Source of the DNA: Earliella scabrosa
Lineage: Eukaryota > Basidiomycota > Agaricomycetes > Polyporales > Polyporaceae
Direction of reading: 5' to 3'
Length of the DNA stretch: 64,000 nucleotides
Assembly (NCBI GenBank): GCA_022605405.1
Contig: JABYQQ010000001.1
Coordinates: forward strand, 1,302,001-1,366,000
Shown: positions 21,360 to 33,504 of the stretch, piece by piece
Layout: every line of letters begins with the position of its first letter
Numbering within the stretch: position 1 is the first letter of the stretch
Notes under the pieces: generated by a model
Database searches by the model: none
Told to the model about the DNA's origin: nothing
What the model saw: the letters and a program-made list of their open reading frames with translations, nothing else
Position numbers and translations under genes: made by a program

Positions 21360-22932
21360 ATGTGGCTAGCAAGGTACGTGACGGTAGCACTTCAGGTGAG
21401 TACATGTCTATAGACAACGCTCTCAGCACTGGCATCTCCCTTCGTCCTGCCCACTAACGATCGTCGCGACAGACCACCAATCCACCACGTGGCATCGTCG
21501 CGCTCCCGGTCGAGATACTCCAGTATATACTGACTTTTCTCCCCAAGTCTTCCGATGTTCTCCACTTTGCGATGACATGTCACCAATACCACGAGATCAG
21601 CACTCCCTACTTGTATCGCGTCGTCACGCTGACTCAGTCCAACCTGTCCGCGTTCTTCGAGAAGATCGCTTCGCACGACCCACGTCTCGCACTGGTTCAA
21701 CACCTCAAACTATTCAATGCACCAGATGTCCTCAGCGACGGGAAGATCTTTGTCACTATGCGGAACCTGAAATCGCTCACCGCCGCATTCCCCGCTGTCA
21801 TGCACGGATGGCAAACATTTCTCCATGTTATCAGTTGTTTACCTACGACGCTGGTGGAGTTCTCCGGTGTGATATTCAAAATCGAAGATACGAATGCCAC
21901 TCTGTCTTCACCGGTAAGTATCTTCACTGACTCTGAAGAGTTCACACTGAGGCAGAATCACATCAGGTTGTGCTTCCTGCGATGCGCAGCCTGACGCTCG
22001 CCATATCCGACGAATGGCGATCCCTACACTCTAACAACCCACTCGTGCCACCCGCCCTCTCTCACAACTTCCCCAACCTCACGAGCATGACCCTATCGTG
22101 TCTACTTCTTCCCAGAGCAGCTCTCCTCGCACAGAGCCATTTTCCTTCGCTCTCCGCATTCCGTCTCGACGCGCTCCGACCCTGGGACGTACGTGAACGG
22201 ATAGAGGGCGTCATGGCCTTTCTGTCGCACCACGCGTCCACGCTTTCGGAACTGAGGCTCCCGCCATGTGCTGAAGAGAACGCGCATGACCCCCAACGCG
22301 AAGAGGCTCTCTTCACTTCTCTAGCGCTGAAGTTACACAAGCTCCAATGCTGCCCCCACTTTGCGCGCATGCTTGCGCGCACCCAGAACCTCTCTCAACT
22401 TTCCAAGCTCGGGATTGTCCATCCGCCACAGGGCCAGCCCCCACCTGTCCATCTTCTTGGAGGGAACGACAACACTGGCATCAAACCCTTCAGCGCCGTG
22501 ACCGTGCTCGCGCTATCATATGCGACAGATGATTTGGGCGCAGGTGATCTTTCCTCCTGGCTCGCTGGCCTCTCCACATTGTTCCCAGCTCTCGTGGCGG
22601 TCCACATACACCCAGTACGTACCACATCCCCCTCTGGTCTTCGGAACGCAGCGTGCTGATTCGCACTCCCGCTCCAGTCTCGAGCCGCGACCTTGTCGCC
22701 GGAGACCTTCGTTAACGTCCTCAACTATCTGCAGCGCGACGACACGCGTGCCGCCCTCCTGCGCTGTCCGTCCTTGCAACAGGTTGTCGTCGTCCGAAGC
22801 CTGTCGGAATCTCAAGGTCTTTCCGTCGTCCGCGACGCGAAGCGTGGTCCGTACTCCTTCGCCCCGGGAACGCGTTACTGGATTGGCGAAGTGGCGATCA
22901 CGGTTGGCGCCCACAACGACTTGATAGGTTGA
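21360..22932 (+). CDS. F-box protein F2L
   Basis: Four exons, 21360-21395, 21473-21913, 21967-22614 and 22678-22932, all phase 0, give 459 aa. A clear F-box lies at residues about 20-62 (LPVEILQYILTFLPKSSDVL, then FAMTCHQYHEISTPYLYR). The rest contains scattered leucine-rich segments (MRSLTLA, LTSMTLSCL, LSELRLPP). The expected role is substrate receptor of an SCF ubiquitin ligase; the substrate is unknown. The mirror copy F2R (37640-39204, - strand) has identical exon lengths. Exon 3 differs at only about four residues out of 216, whereas exon 2 differs at about 18 of 147, so the two genes are not uniformly diverged. The 12-codon first exon was accepted because both copies preserve ATG, frame and splice donor. 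Confidence 0.85.
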
Positions 22933-23700
22933 TCTTCCACTGCTCCATCTCCCACCATTCTTCAAGATACCTTAGGGTCTTCCTACTGCTGCCACCCGGT
23001 GACCTGCGTATTGGGTCTGCCAGCTTCACAGTGCGGCCAGGGTCGACAGTGCCACCGGTGAAACTTATTTAGTCGAGAAGTACTTACATGGTTGTAGATG
23101 TCAGGACTGTCTCCCGGTTTGTGCCGTTGTGGACGTACTTAGTTATTTGGGGTCCTGTGTTAACGTCAGTGCAAGAAAGGATTGTATCGATGATATTTTC
23201 GCCTCTTCCGCTGCCAGTACTTGCCACAGAGTCTCTGTCAAAGACTTGGAAGCGCCAGCCAAGGAATGGTGTTCATCTTATCTAATCTCGCAAGACGACT
23301 GGGCGTGCGTTCAATGTCGCGAGTCTCTGGCCACGCTACTTCGTGGCTGTTCATCGCCAGCAGGATCGTGAACGCTGCCACGTCCAGTGTTGACGCAAAG
23401 CTCACAGAAGGTGTGTATGAACGTAGCTAACACTCAGCTCAAACTACTGAGATGACGTCAACTAATCAGTTCCTCCATCTCGCGACTCAGGGCAACGACT
23501 TCGCATTGAGGTCCCCCAGGCCCCTACATCCACAGGGTCGTAACCCCAAAGTCTCGATTGCCAGCACTTGGCATATCCAACAGTGGGTTTTGAACGATGC
23601 CCACGTTCGCAGGTGAGCACCGCACCCTTTAGCGGCAATCTGCACGAACCGCATAAGTACTCACGCCTGCTACGCAAACTCTAACCGTCTCCACAACGCC
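22933..23700. other. Inner edge of left arm and promoter of the Aim3/Bbc1-like gene
   Basis: The first 280 bases belong to the inverted duplication. A short conserved frame at about 23129-23216 (LGSCVNVSARKDCIDDI) has an equivalent at 37361-37442 on the other strand and may be a gene relic. The remaining 480 bases are unique and probably hold the promoter of the next gene. Confidence 0.45.
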
Positions 23701-25422
23701 ATGCCATCCGCGCTAGAGCTCCGGGCGAAGGCCGCCAAAATGGCGGACGCGGGCTCGAGCAAGATAACCAACACGCGCGACCGCATGACGAGCCAGCCCA
23801 GCAAGAACATCAACTGGCACGCAGAGATCAAGCCCAAACCCCCTCCGCCGCCCAAACCGCACATCAGCGAGCTCCCGCCTCCACCGTCCCGGACGTCGTC
23901 CCCTGCGAGCAGCAACACTTCCACGTCACAGGCAAGGGAGAAGCCGCCCGTGCCGTTGCGCCGAGGTGCCTCGTCTGCTACGACTCCGTCGCTCGCCAGG
24001 TCGTCCAGCCAGACCAGCAGTGTCAGTTCTGCCCCGCCGTTAGGTCCGCCTCCTGCCATTCGCCGCGAGACGAGGCCAGATGCTGCACCAGCACCACCTC
24101 CACCAATTCGCAGTGTTGTCTCGACACCAAGGACAACAGCACAGCCTCAGCCTGCTCCAGAGGCTGACATCGACCGCATCGATTGGGCCAACTTGTCTCC
24201 GGAGGACAAGCAGGCCTTCTTCAGCTGGCTCGACGAGTTTTTTGCTCGATATCTGAAGGTGCCCATCCCGCCTCGTAGTGTTGTAAACACCGTCGAACAC
24301 GTGAAGGTTCCTCCAGGCGGGCATACACCTCCGCCGATGACTGGTCCAGTAGGTCCTTTACGCACATAATCACACGACAGAAGCTCATCACCGTGCATGT
24401 AGCCCAAGGTTGCCGTGACCGCCCGTCCACGAACACCGCCTCGAACAGCGCAGGGCTCAGCAGCAGCAGCCGGTTCGGACTTCACAATGTCCTACCCGCC
24501 TCCCACAGAGCACGCTTCCGCCGCCGAAGACCTCGCCCACTACTTCTCTCCTTCCACGCACTGGCCCTCCCCCTGGTACGCACAAGAGAACGAGTTCCAA
24601 CCGCCCCCTCTGCGCGGCAATGGCCGTATCGCGTTTACCGCCTCCTGGGAGTCCAACGGGACGAGCAAGACCCTCTACGGCGGCGTCCTCTTCTGCGACC
24701 TCAGCATGTGCTGGTACTCCGTCTCCTGGCCGCAGCGCGCCGCGCCCACGCACGACCCGAACGACCCCTCCACCGTGCGCCGCTCCGCGCGCTTCCTCCC
24801 GCGCCCCGCCCCCTGGCCGCGCGACCGCCTGATCGACGCGCACGAGACGTACGGGGAGACCGTCGCGGGCTTCGCGGAGAGCTTCGAGGGGACCGGCGAG
24901 CCCTGCGCGCGCGGCGAGTGCTGGGACCTCGCGCACGAGGCGCTCAAGTACTTTGACGAGTTCGACTACGTCCCGAAGCCAGTCCCGAGCATCTCGCGTA
25001 CCCACGGCCACCTCGTGTACAAGGGCCGGGCGGCGAACAAGGGGCGCACGCAGGCGGGCCGCTGGCGCGGGGGCGACGACCGCGTGCGCCGCGGGGACAT
25101 CGTCGAGTGGCGCGAGGCGCGGGTCGGGATGGGCCCGCGGGCGTGGGGCGTCCTTGGGAACCCGGACCACACGGCGGTCATTGTGAGCGAGATGGTGCCG
25201 AAGACGAGCGTCGTGGACGGGATGATGGTGCCGCCGTCGCAGATGGGCACGCTGGAGGTCGTCGAGCAGAGCCTGGGCAAACCGCCGGCGAGGGCGCGCT
25301 ACGACCTCGCGCAGTTCGAGGAGGGCGAGGTGTGGATCTATCGCCCGGTCGGGATGGAGGCGTACGTTGGTGCGGTGCTGTCGGCGAAGTGTCCGGAGGG
25401 AGTGAACGCGCTCACAGTTTAA
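23701..25422 (+). CDS. Aim3/Bbc1-like actin-patch protein with papain-like C-terminal domain
   Basis: Two exons, 23701-24348 and 24403-25422, separated by a 54-nt intron, give 555 aa. The N-terminal 200 residues are Pro-rich (KPKPPPPPKPH, ELPPPPSRTSS), typical of SH3-binding adaptors of cortical actin patches. A short helical segment (LSPEDKQAFFSWLDEFFARY) precedes the intron. The C-terminal half (about 250-555) resembles the conserved domain of fungal Bbc1 and Aim3 proteins, thought to have a papain/NlpC-like fold. Candidate catalytic positions are a Cys in GECWDLA and a His in NPDHTAVI. There is no N-terminal SH3 domain, so it is closer to Aim3 than to Bbc1. Activity is not established. It is convergent with DIM1, with 292 bp between stop codons. 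Confidence 0.75.
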
Positions 25423-25714
25423 ATTGGTATCGGGTCATTCTCGTTCTGGATGTTTTGTAGAGTAGCAATGGGGAGGACACGGACGGACACGGAACTTGTG
25501 TACTAGTAGACACTGCGTCTTGAGCCTGCCCTTTGCAACTGATCCCAATCCACTTGTCGTGTTGAGCAGCAGTGAACTGATGACACTCGACACTCGAGGC
25601 GCCAGGCGTGGGCGAGACGGAAGTCAAGCAGTGTGAAGAGGTTGCATACCATGCTGAATGGTATGCCGAAGGAAGATGATAAATTACAACAAATTCCAGC
25701 AAAGCGTACATCGG

Positions 25715-27073
<1,359 letters not shown>

Positions 27074-27676
27074 GTTGATGCGCGGATATGACGGCGAGGA
27101 AGACCGAAGGTGAGAGGCAAGGGCAAGCACAATCTCTCCTGGATCTAGACGCAAATTCTGTTTGCCGGAACGGGTAGGGCCCACGTGGTAAAGCTGCATG
27201 CGCGCTTCTCCGCATCGGCGCTCCGAGAACTCTCGCCTCCGAGTCCGAGTCTACCAACCTCTTCTCAGTGCCCTTTCGATGCTCCTCGCAAGGAGCGATG
27301 CTTCGCTCAATCAATGTGTTGTCGGCTTTGAAAGCGTCCTTGAAGGCCCCTTTGCGGGGCGAAAGGTGAGTTCTCGACCTCCAGCGCAAGAACCGAGGCG
27401 GCCTTGTCGCGCAAAAGAAGAGGCGCCACCTCATTCTCCAACATATCTCTCCACGACTCCATCGCAACCCATGGTTCTCATCGCCGTGAAGCGTGAAAGG
27501 GTGGATGCTTGAAGTGGGGAACTGACGTCAAACATGGTAAGTTTGGCGACGTCGAGCCCTCGTTGGCCAGGTATATAAGGCCCTCGGACCCTGTGCATCC
27601 CCCAAATCACCCTCATCTCCACCCCAAACGACCATATACGAGCACGAACAACTCCGGTCTCTGTCTTTGCCCCGTC
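27074..27676. other. Divergent promoter region of DIM1 and the SMP-repeat gene
   Basis: The two genes diverge from this 603-bp interval. A TATA box lies 98 bp before the SMP start. A CCCCTTTGCGGGG stretch at about 27350-27362 contains CCCCT, the core of fungal stress-response elements; its use here is not shown. No coding exon is assigned. Confidence 0.45.
27572..27579 (+). promoter_or_regulatory. TATA box of the SMP-repeat gene
   Basis: TATATAAG, 98 bp upstream of the ATG at 27677, followed by a C-rich leader. Spacing fits a transcription start near 27605. Confidence 0.6.
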
Positions 27677-28909
27677 ATGTCGTCTACGAACGCTGGCCAC
27701 ATCTTCGAGGTCGCCCGCCAGGACGCCTGTCGCTTCCCCCACTCAGGGCCGGTTAGCTTGAAGGACATATTTGAAGGTACGTGTCGGCCTTCTATACTGT
27801 GCTGTATATCCTGTTGACCTCGCGTGTGCAGCGGATGCCCGCAAGATCATGTCCGAGGAGCACAAGGCCCTAGGCTACCGCCCTCCTCCTGGTTCTCTCG
27901 CTGCACAGGCACAGGCGGCCGTCGCGAGGCACGAGACCCAACGGGCAGAGGAACATTCGCTCACCGTCGAAGCTGAGAAACTGCGGCAAGCTGCCATCGC
28001 TGACGCAGAGCGCATAAAGCAAACGCGTGAATCCGTAGCCTCAACAAATGTCGACCTCAACTCCATCGGACAGGGTACGTCCGCCTATCTCTAGTGTCAT
28101 GTATTCCTGTTGGCTGAGACCTGTGTAGCTGAGGCTCGCAAGCTCATGTCAGACGAGCACAAGGCGTTGGGCCATCGTCCTCCGGGCTCGCTTGCCGCTG
28201 AGGCACAATCTGCGGCGGCGAAGCATCCGAACACCTCATCGGGCACCGACAGCGCAACGCTCGCCCGCGCTGCGCTTGAAGACGCGTCGCACATCGCTTC
28301 AGAGAGCATCACCCCAGCACAATTCAACGTGAAGGAACTCGGTCAAGGTATGTGCAACTCCATGGATCTATGCGTCGCTTGTGATACTGACCCTTGGCAT
28401 CTTCAGTTGAGGCTCGGAAGCTCATGTCAGAGGAGCATCGTGCACTGGGCTACCGCCCGCCACCCGGCTCCCTCGCTGCTACCGCCCAGTCCGAGGCGGC
28501 GAAGCACCCCGACGCGAAGGCGAACGTCGACCCCGCTCTCCTCGCGCAAGCTGCTCTGCAAGACGCGCAGAGAATTGCGGCCGAGCGCGTACCTCCCTCC
28601 AACCCCACCGAGAAACTGATCCTAGACACGATTAGCGCGGCGGAGGCGCGCACTTTGCAGTCCGAGGAGCACAAGGCCCTCGGCTACAGGCCACCTGCAG
28701 GTACTGCGGCCGCTCAGGCGCAGAGCGTCGTCGACTCCCGCGCGGACGAGCCCGTGACGAAGGAGATGGCTGCGTCGCTCGTGTCGCAGGAGCACAAGGC
28801 CCGTGGCCATCTTCCCGAGAGCGGCACGATCGCTCCGGTTGCGCAGAGCCTCGCGGACAAGAACGCGCAGGATGGCGGGAACGGGACCCTTGGCGATGTT
28901 GGTTTGTGA
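27677..28909 (+). CDS. SMP (seed-maturation/LEA-like) repeat protein
   Basis: Four exons, 27677-27776, 27832-28074, 28129-28347 and 28407-28909, all joined in phase 1, give 354 aa. Five copies of an SMP-like repeat follow a short N-terminal segment. The consensus is about ARKLMSEEHKALGYRPPPGS, then LAAxAQ; the copies start at ADARKIMS, AEARKLMS, VEARKLMS, AEARTLQS and AASLVSQEHKARG. The first two repeats each occupy one exon, and introns 1-3 fall just before the ARK motif. SMP/LEA-type proteins are hydrophilic, largely disordered and linked to desiccation or stress tolerance; a protective role here is inferred. The TATA promoter and alanine-rich soluble composition fit an inducible protein. 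No signal peptide or membrane segment. Confidence 0.85.
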
Positions 28910-29178
28910 GTTTCCGGGATAGTAGACAGAAGTTCTATAATTCGTGAACTGTATCATACTGTGCCGGTAGTCCCTCTGTGGGCTCGTCAATGTATCATAG
29001 TCTGTCACGACTTGTCCTGCTCTCATTGAGGTTGTTGTCTAGCTCAGTTGGCCTTGCGGCTTGCCCGATGCGTCACGCGGGCGTCTTTGCGCGGAAAGCG
29101 GTGCTGGCGGATGTTCGTTTCGCAACTTCGCTCAGGTACTTGCCAGTGGACGTTTAGTCGCCGACTCATGAGGACGTT

Positions 29179-30216
29179 ATGGCCATATATGAGCCTCATG
29201 TGGAGGTCCTGACGGTACTCATCAAAGCTAGCAGACCAGTAGGCTGGTGTTTCGGGCCAATACTATGGTTCATCGGGTTTATCCACACCCCTCGACTGGG
29301 AAGACCTCAGACTGCGTTGCACCAATTGTTGGTCGGGTTTCAACTCTTGTCGCTTTCTGCACCACTTGCGCTGGGTACTCTTTTCCACTATTTGTCGGTT
29401 CAGATACTGACTTGCCTGCTCAGTGGTGTTTGGCGTCAACGATGTTTATGACTACGCTACCGACATCCGGAACCCCAGGAAGGTCGTAGACGGCCTCGAA
29501 GGCTCTATTCTCCATCCGTCCTACCATGGTCTGACACTCTCATCGGCGGTATGCGCCACCCTGGCTATCTTTGGCGGGTCCCTCATGACCGCCTCCTTTC
29601 ACAACGTTCTCATCATCTCTGCCCTGCTCGTTCTCTCCTGGGGCTACTCCGCTCCGCCCCTCCGATTCAAAGAGCTCCCCGGGCTGGACTCGCTATCCAA
29701 CGGGATCATCGTCGACTTGTGCTACATGGCGGGATACACGGCAGGCGGCGGCCGTCTGAACTCGCGCATCTTCACGCTCAAAGGCCACATCCTCGGGCTG
29801 TGCACGGCTGGGGTGCACGCCCTCGGTGCGGCTGTCGACGTGGATGCGGATGCCTCGGTGGGGCAACGGACGATCGCGACCGTCTTCGGAGTCGATTCTG
29901 CGCTCGGGTTCGCGGCGCTCACGTAGTCTGTATTCGAATTTCGTGCCTCTCTGGAGACGCTCGTGCTAACGCGGTCTTCCATAGCATCGCCGCGTTCTTG
30001 ATAGAACGCAGGCTCACCATCTTTGGGGTGTACATCATCGGAGGATTCGTCATCACGCTCGCGCCGCTATTTGACCACACCCTCGCGCATCCCGCCTTTC
30101 AGGCGATCGTGTACTGGACCGGCGGCATGTCGCTCGTCTGGTTTGCTGGCAAGGCCGTGGATGCTGCCCGCCGTCGTACTAATCATGTCGCGAAGAAGTC
30201 GCGGTTTGTGGACTGA
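29179..30216 (+). CDS. UbiA-family prenyltransferase
   Basis: Three exons, 29179-29374, 29424-29922 and 29985-30216, give 308 aa. The family transfers prenyl groups, or cyclises prenyl diphosphates, inside membranes using two Asp-rich Mg-binding motifs. Motif 1 is N71-D72-x-x-D75-x-x-x-D79 in GVNDVYDYATD. Motif 2 is D204-x-D206-x-D208 followed by xxVGQRTIA. Several hydrophobic helices are visible (for example IISALLVLSWGY and IFGVYIIGGFVITLAPLF). The size suits basidiomycete UbiA members of secondary metabolism, which are shorter than COQ2. Substrate cannot be read from the sequence, and no clear terpenoid cluster partner lies next to it. Confidence 0.85.
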
Positions 30217-30725
30217 TATCCAGGTACGTGATACAGTCTGGGTATGTTCGATGGATCATCGCTGCTCATCCATCCCAATATCAGCTTCATCTTGCGCCCG
30301 TTTACTCGTCGACATTGGTGAACTATCCGTTTCCGTGTCGACGTGGATGCCGCATTCCTTCTAGCAGAATTGAGGCACCGTTCACCCGTTTTCGAATGTC
30401 CAAGCCAGGGTCTCGACTGCGAAGTCCAGCGGTATGCTATATATATGTGCACTAGCTGAGGCGAGACGGCTATATGAACTTCGAATCCTTATTATCTTGT
30501 ACACGGACCTATTCGCCGTGAGATTGACAGTTCCGTGATGTACAGGGATGGAGGACAGCCAGTTCATACATCCATGCTTTACCGCTTAGCCTGGTGCGCG
30601 GGGGCGTCACGGTCTTTTGGTATTCCCCACCCACATTCCTTACTTTCTTCCTCAGCGGCCGATCTGCCTTACCCGCGATTTCTCGCTAGCCTCAACTCAA
30701 CTGGACGGACGAGACTTCAGACTCG
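30217..30725. other. Spacer between UbiA and DUF6533 copy d
   Basis: About 0.5 kb with nothing recognised beyond short chance frames. Probably 3' UTR of the UbiA gene and promoter of the next gene. Confidence 0.4.
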
Positions 30726-32408
30726 ATGGCAGCCGATACAGGTTTGGCGTTCGTTGCGACTTTCCTCCTACAGTGCTCTACCTCTCCTGACCTCACGGTC
30801 GATACCTTCGCAGGGCCGGAGTCGACAACGCGACCCGGAATAGTATCAGTGCTGTGTCCTTCGGTAAGCTGTCTTTGATAGATGGGAACTACCCATGTGG
30901 GTGACGGGTTCGTTCGTCAGCTATCCTATACTACGATTTCATCCTCACTCTGCCTCTGGAGGTGGAGCGATACTGGAAGAGTAGGTTCACATGGGTTTCC
31001 GTCTTGTTCTTCCTCAACCGCTATGGCTCGGTACTCTCACACATACCCATCATCTACGAGCACTTCGGAGATGTGTCAAAATCAGTACGTCCATATTCTC
31101 TAGAGGCATCTTCTACCGCATGCTAACCATCATCTTAAACGTAAGGGGTCGGTGCCGTACCACGCTCCTTTGGAAATGTCAAGCTCACTTTCAAAGCAGA
31201 TGTCAGGCACTACATACATACCACGGTGTCCTTGCGGTGGCATCCCAAGGGAACACTGCCTGTGCGTACTGGCATCGCTTTACATATTCATCCATTTCTG
31301 ACCATGGGCCCTACCTCCAGCGCTGATGATCATCCGCACCTACGCCCTCTACGACTGTAGCCTCAGAGTTGCTATGTTCCTTGGAGCAATCCTGACGATT
31401 TCCGGGAGTGTTGGCCTCGTGAGTACTCTGCAGGCTGTCTTCCAGGTCCAGATTGCAGGGAAACGGATGGCTTATGTACCTTGCTTCTTTCTTGTAGTGG
31501 GCGATCAGCGTCACCGTGCACAACAGCTACACCGCAGGAACGGGTAGCCCGCATCTATATACGGGCGACCACTGCACTGTCGTGCTCTCGGAAGCGCAGT
31601 GAGTGCATGTGCTGACCTACGATAGTCAAGATTCACTGATCATGACCCGATGCGCAGAGCGAAGTGTGAGAGTGTGCTATTGTGACCAAGTTCCCGTTCG
31701 ATGCTGACCTCTCGAGATAGATTATGCCATCGCCTGGAGCGCCATTCTCGTATTTGACTTTGCCGTCTTCTGCTTGACCCTTGCGAAAGCACTCAAGTGG
31801 AGCATCGTTTGGCGACACGGCTTCTTCTATCTGATCATGCGTGATGGTGAGTCAAGCTGAATGCTTCTTGACAACAGTGACGCTGACAGCCACGAGCGAA
31901 GGAACAATGTACTTCGCGTAAGTCAAACTGGCACTGATCGCCAGGGATATGAGCGGCTTATCCCCACCAGCATCCTAATCGTATGCTATCTCACCAATGT
32001 CTTGACATTCTTGGTGAGTACTAGCGCTCTCTATTATTGCGACCGACTCGTCCTGAAAGTGTTGTAATGTGACAGTACGGCAAGGTATCCGGGTCCGCGT
32101 AATCATCACAGATTTTCTTGGGGTACTCACGTCTTGCCCATATTCACAGCCTGAGTTCCAGAGCTTCCTCATCACATTGACGAACGTGTGAGTGTCATAT
32201 TCGCTCGTCGGATAACGGAAAGCAACCGAGCTGGTGAATTTCTTGCTTACTCATTCACAGGCTATCCGCGACTCTGGTCACTAGGATGATGCTCAACATG
32301 CGCGACCAGGCACAGGCGACGGCGACTGACAGTCAGATATTGGAAGGGCGAATGGATGACCTCCGGCTCGCGGACAGGACGTCGTCCTCGAGGACAATGG
32401 ACGTGTAG
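30726..32408 (+). CDS. DUF6533-type seven-helix membrane protein (copy d)
   Basis: The first certain exon is 30921-31084 (ILYYDFILTLPLEVERYW, then LFFLNRYGSVLSHIP). Further exons follow in order: CQALHTYHGVLAVASQGNTA (about 31201-31259), LMIIRTYALYDCSLRV (about 31316-31419), WAISVTVHNSY...HCTVVLSEAQ, DYAIAWSAILVFDFAVFCLTL, GTMYFA, a VLTFLV exon, PEFQSFLITLTNV, and a last exon ending SSSRTMDV at the stop 32406-32408. The start at 30726 is tentative because the first exon could not be joined with confidence. This is the only DUF6533 copy in the core block and the only one on the + strand; by eye it is not a recent duplicate of the others. Predicted membrane protein of unknown function. Confidence 0.7.
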
Positions 32409-32818
32409 AGCTCCTTGCGTCTCGTTCTACTACAAGAAGATTCGCCGATCTGCGTACGAGCGGGGATGTAATGGGGGGATACGATAAAGCGACGTGCACT
32501 TTCACTTGAGGGTAGCTTGCGATGGGAGTCTGTGCTACGGGGCCCAGCGAAGGACTTGGACGGAGAGTCCACATTGTTCTCTACCCCGCAGAGGACCACT
32601 TATCTCGACTGCCGGCTACCTCGGGCTCTTCCGTGTATGTTATGAAGTTGTGCTTGGGGTCAAATCTGCGAAGGCATCTACTAGTACGATGTGGTGCTCC
32701 AGCCACTAACGTCACGGAGGCGTCCGTAATGCTACGATTCTCCAAAGAGCCGCCTCGACAAAAAGTGAGCCGCCTAGTCGTCGTGACTATGAAGCTGAAA
32801 GAGGGCTGAACGGTGCGG
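32409..32818. other. Convergent intergenic region
   Basis: Lies between the 3' ends of DUF6533 copy d and the BolA-like gene. No coding, RNA or repeat signal recognised. Confidence 0.4.
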
Positions 32819-33290
32819 TCATGCCGATGCAGCTTGCTTGGCGAGATAGGCTTGGTATTGGGTTGGGGTGAGCGTTTTCTATCACACGTATGTCAGATGA
32901 GAATCGAGAGCAGATATGGTTGTCCACAAGAACCTGTGTCGCACCTGGGAGAAAGCATGCATTTGTGCGATTTGCGTCTTCAAGACTTCGTTTACTACGA
33001 GCCGGGATCACGACATCGGTCAGAACTCCTGATGATCGGGTAAGCAAGTTCGAGTCCGCATACTGAAGCGGTGCCTAGCCAGTGTGTTCTTGCCCTCAAA
33101 GGACTGTATCAGACGCCACATTCCTCAGCGTTTGAAGAGCACCAGATACAATGTCCAGCGAGCTTACCTCGCTCACGACGAAGACGGCATAGTTCTCGCC
33201 ACATCCGTTCGAGGTATCTTCGATTTCCAGGTGGATGACTGGCATCGCGGCGCGGATGGCGGCCTCAAGGTCCGTTGCAGATATTGGCAT
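32819..33290 (-). CDS. BolA-like protein (BOLA2/Fra2 type)
   Basis: Four exons on the - strand, 33168-33290, 33064-33103, 32945-32994 and 32819-32878, give 90 aa. The fold signature is clear: IHLEIEDTSNGCGENYAVFV at the N-terminus, FEGKNTLARHR in the middle, IAQMHAFSQ, then KTLTPTQYQAYL at the C-terminus. BolA-like proteins of this class pair with monothiol glutaredoxins around a 2Fe-2S cluster in the cytosol and take part in iron sensing and cluster delivery. The conserved His in MHAFS and a Cys in the NGCG loop are candidate cluster ligands. The length is typical. It is divergent from the SET-domain gene, with 214 bp between start codons. Confidence 0.9.
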
Positions 33291-33504
33291 TGTGGTCTGG
33301 ACTTTGGCGGCGAGGGAGGCTCGTCGCGGATGGAGGTCAAAGGGGTTACTGCGAGAGCAATCTGATTAGATACGGGTAACACTTAGTCATCAGATAAGAT
33401 AACAGTGGGACTTCACAAGTTCTTATGCTCCCGATTCGTCCTACTCACTTCCTGCCAGCTCTCAATAGACCGTTGCACATAACCGTACGCACACCAACAC
33501 CGAC
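33291..33504. promoter_or_regulatory. Shared bidirectional promoter region (BolA-like / SET)
   Basis: Only 214 bp separate the ATG codons of the two divergent genes, so both promoters must lie here or within the genes. No clear TATA box was seen. It contains a run of TTATCT/AGATAA motifs at about 33391-33402, possible GATA-type sites. Confidence 0.5.

Larger units (their letters stand above)
15960..23216. repeat. Left arm of a large inverted duplication
   Basis: This interval (A2 leader, A2, B2, spacer, F2L and about 280 bp beyond it) reappears in reverse complement at 37361-44950 (A3 leader, A3, B3, F2R). The inner end was placed by reading both strands. The copies agree through TTCGCCTCTTCCGCTGCC-like sequence, and homology ends at about 23216 on the left and 37361 on the right. 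Similarity is patchy: near-identical in F2 exon 3 and the 3' part of B exon 4, but much lower in the first exons of A and B. The F1 genes at 1507-3215 and 45478-47199 extend the mirrored order outward. Confidence 0.8.

Noticed and set aside
23129..23371. Short frame with LGSCVNVSARKDCIDDI as a gene
   Set aside because: It has an inverted counterpart at 37212-37442, but the two differ completely after the arm boundary, so no common protein can be defined. Recorded only as part of the repeat.
24457..25170. Antisense open frame of about 237 codons
   Set aside because: Shadow of the very GC-rich second exon of the Aim3/Bbc1-like gene. Its composition (A, R, P, V) is typical of such shadows.
29036..29090. 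tRNA-like TAGCTCAGTTGG segment
   Set aside because: Resembles a D arm, but no T arm with GTTCRA or matching acceptor stem follows at the right distance.
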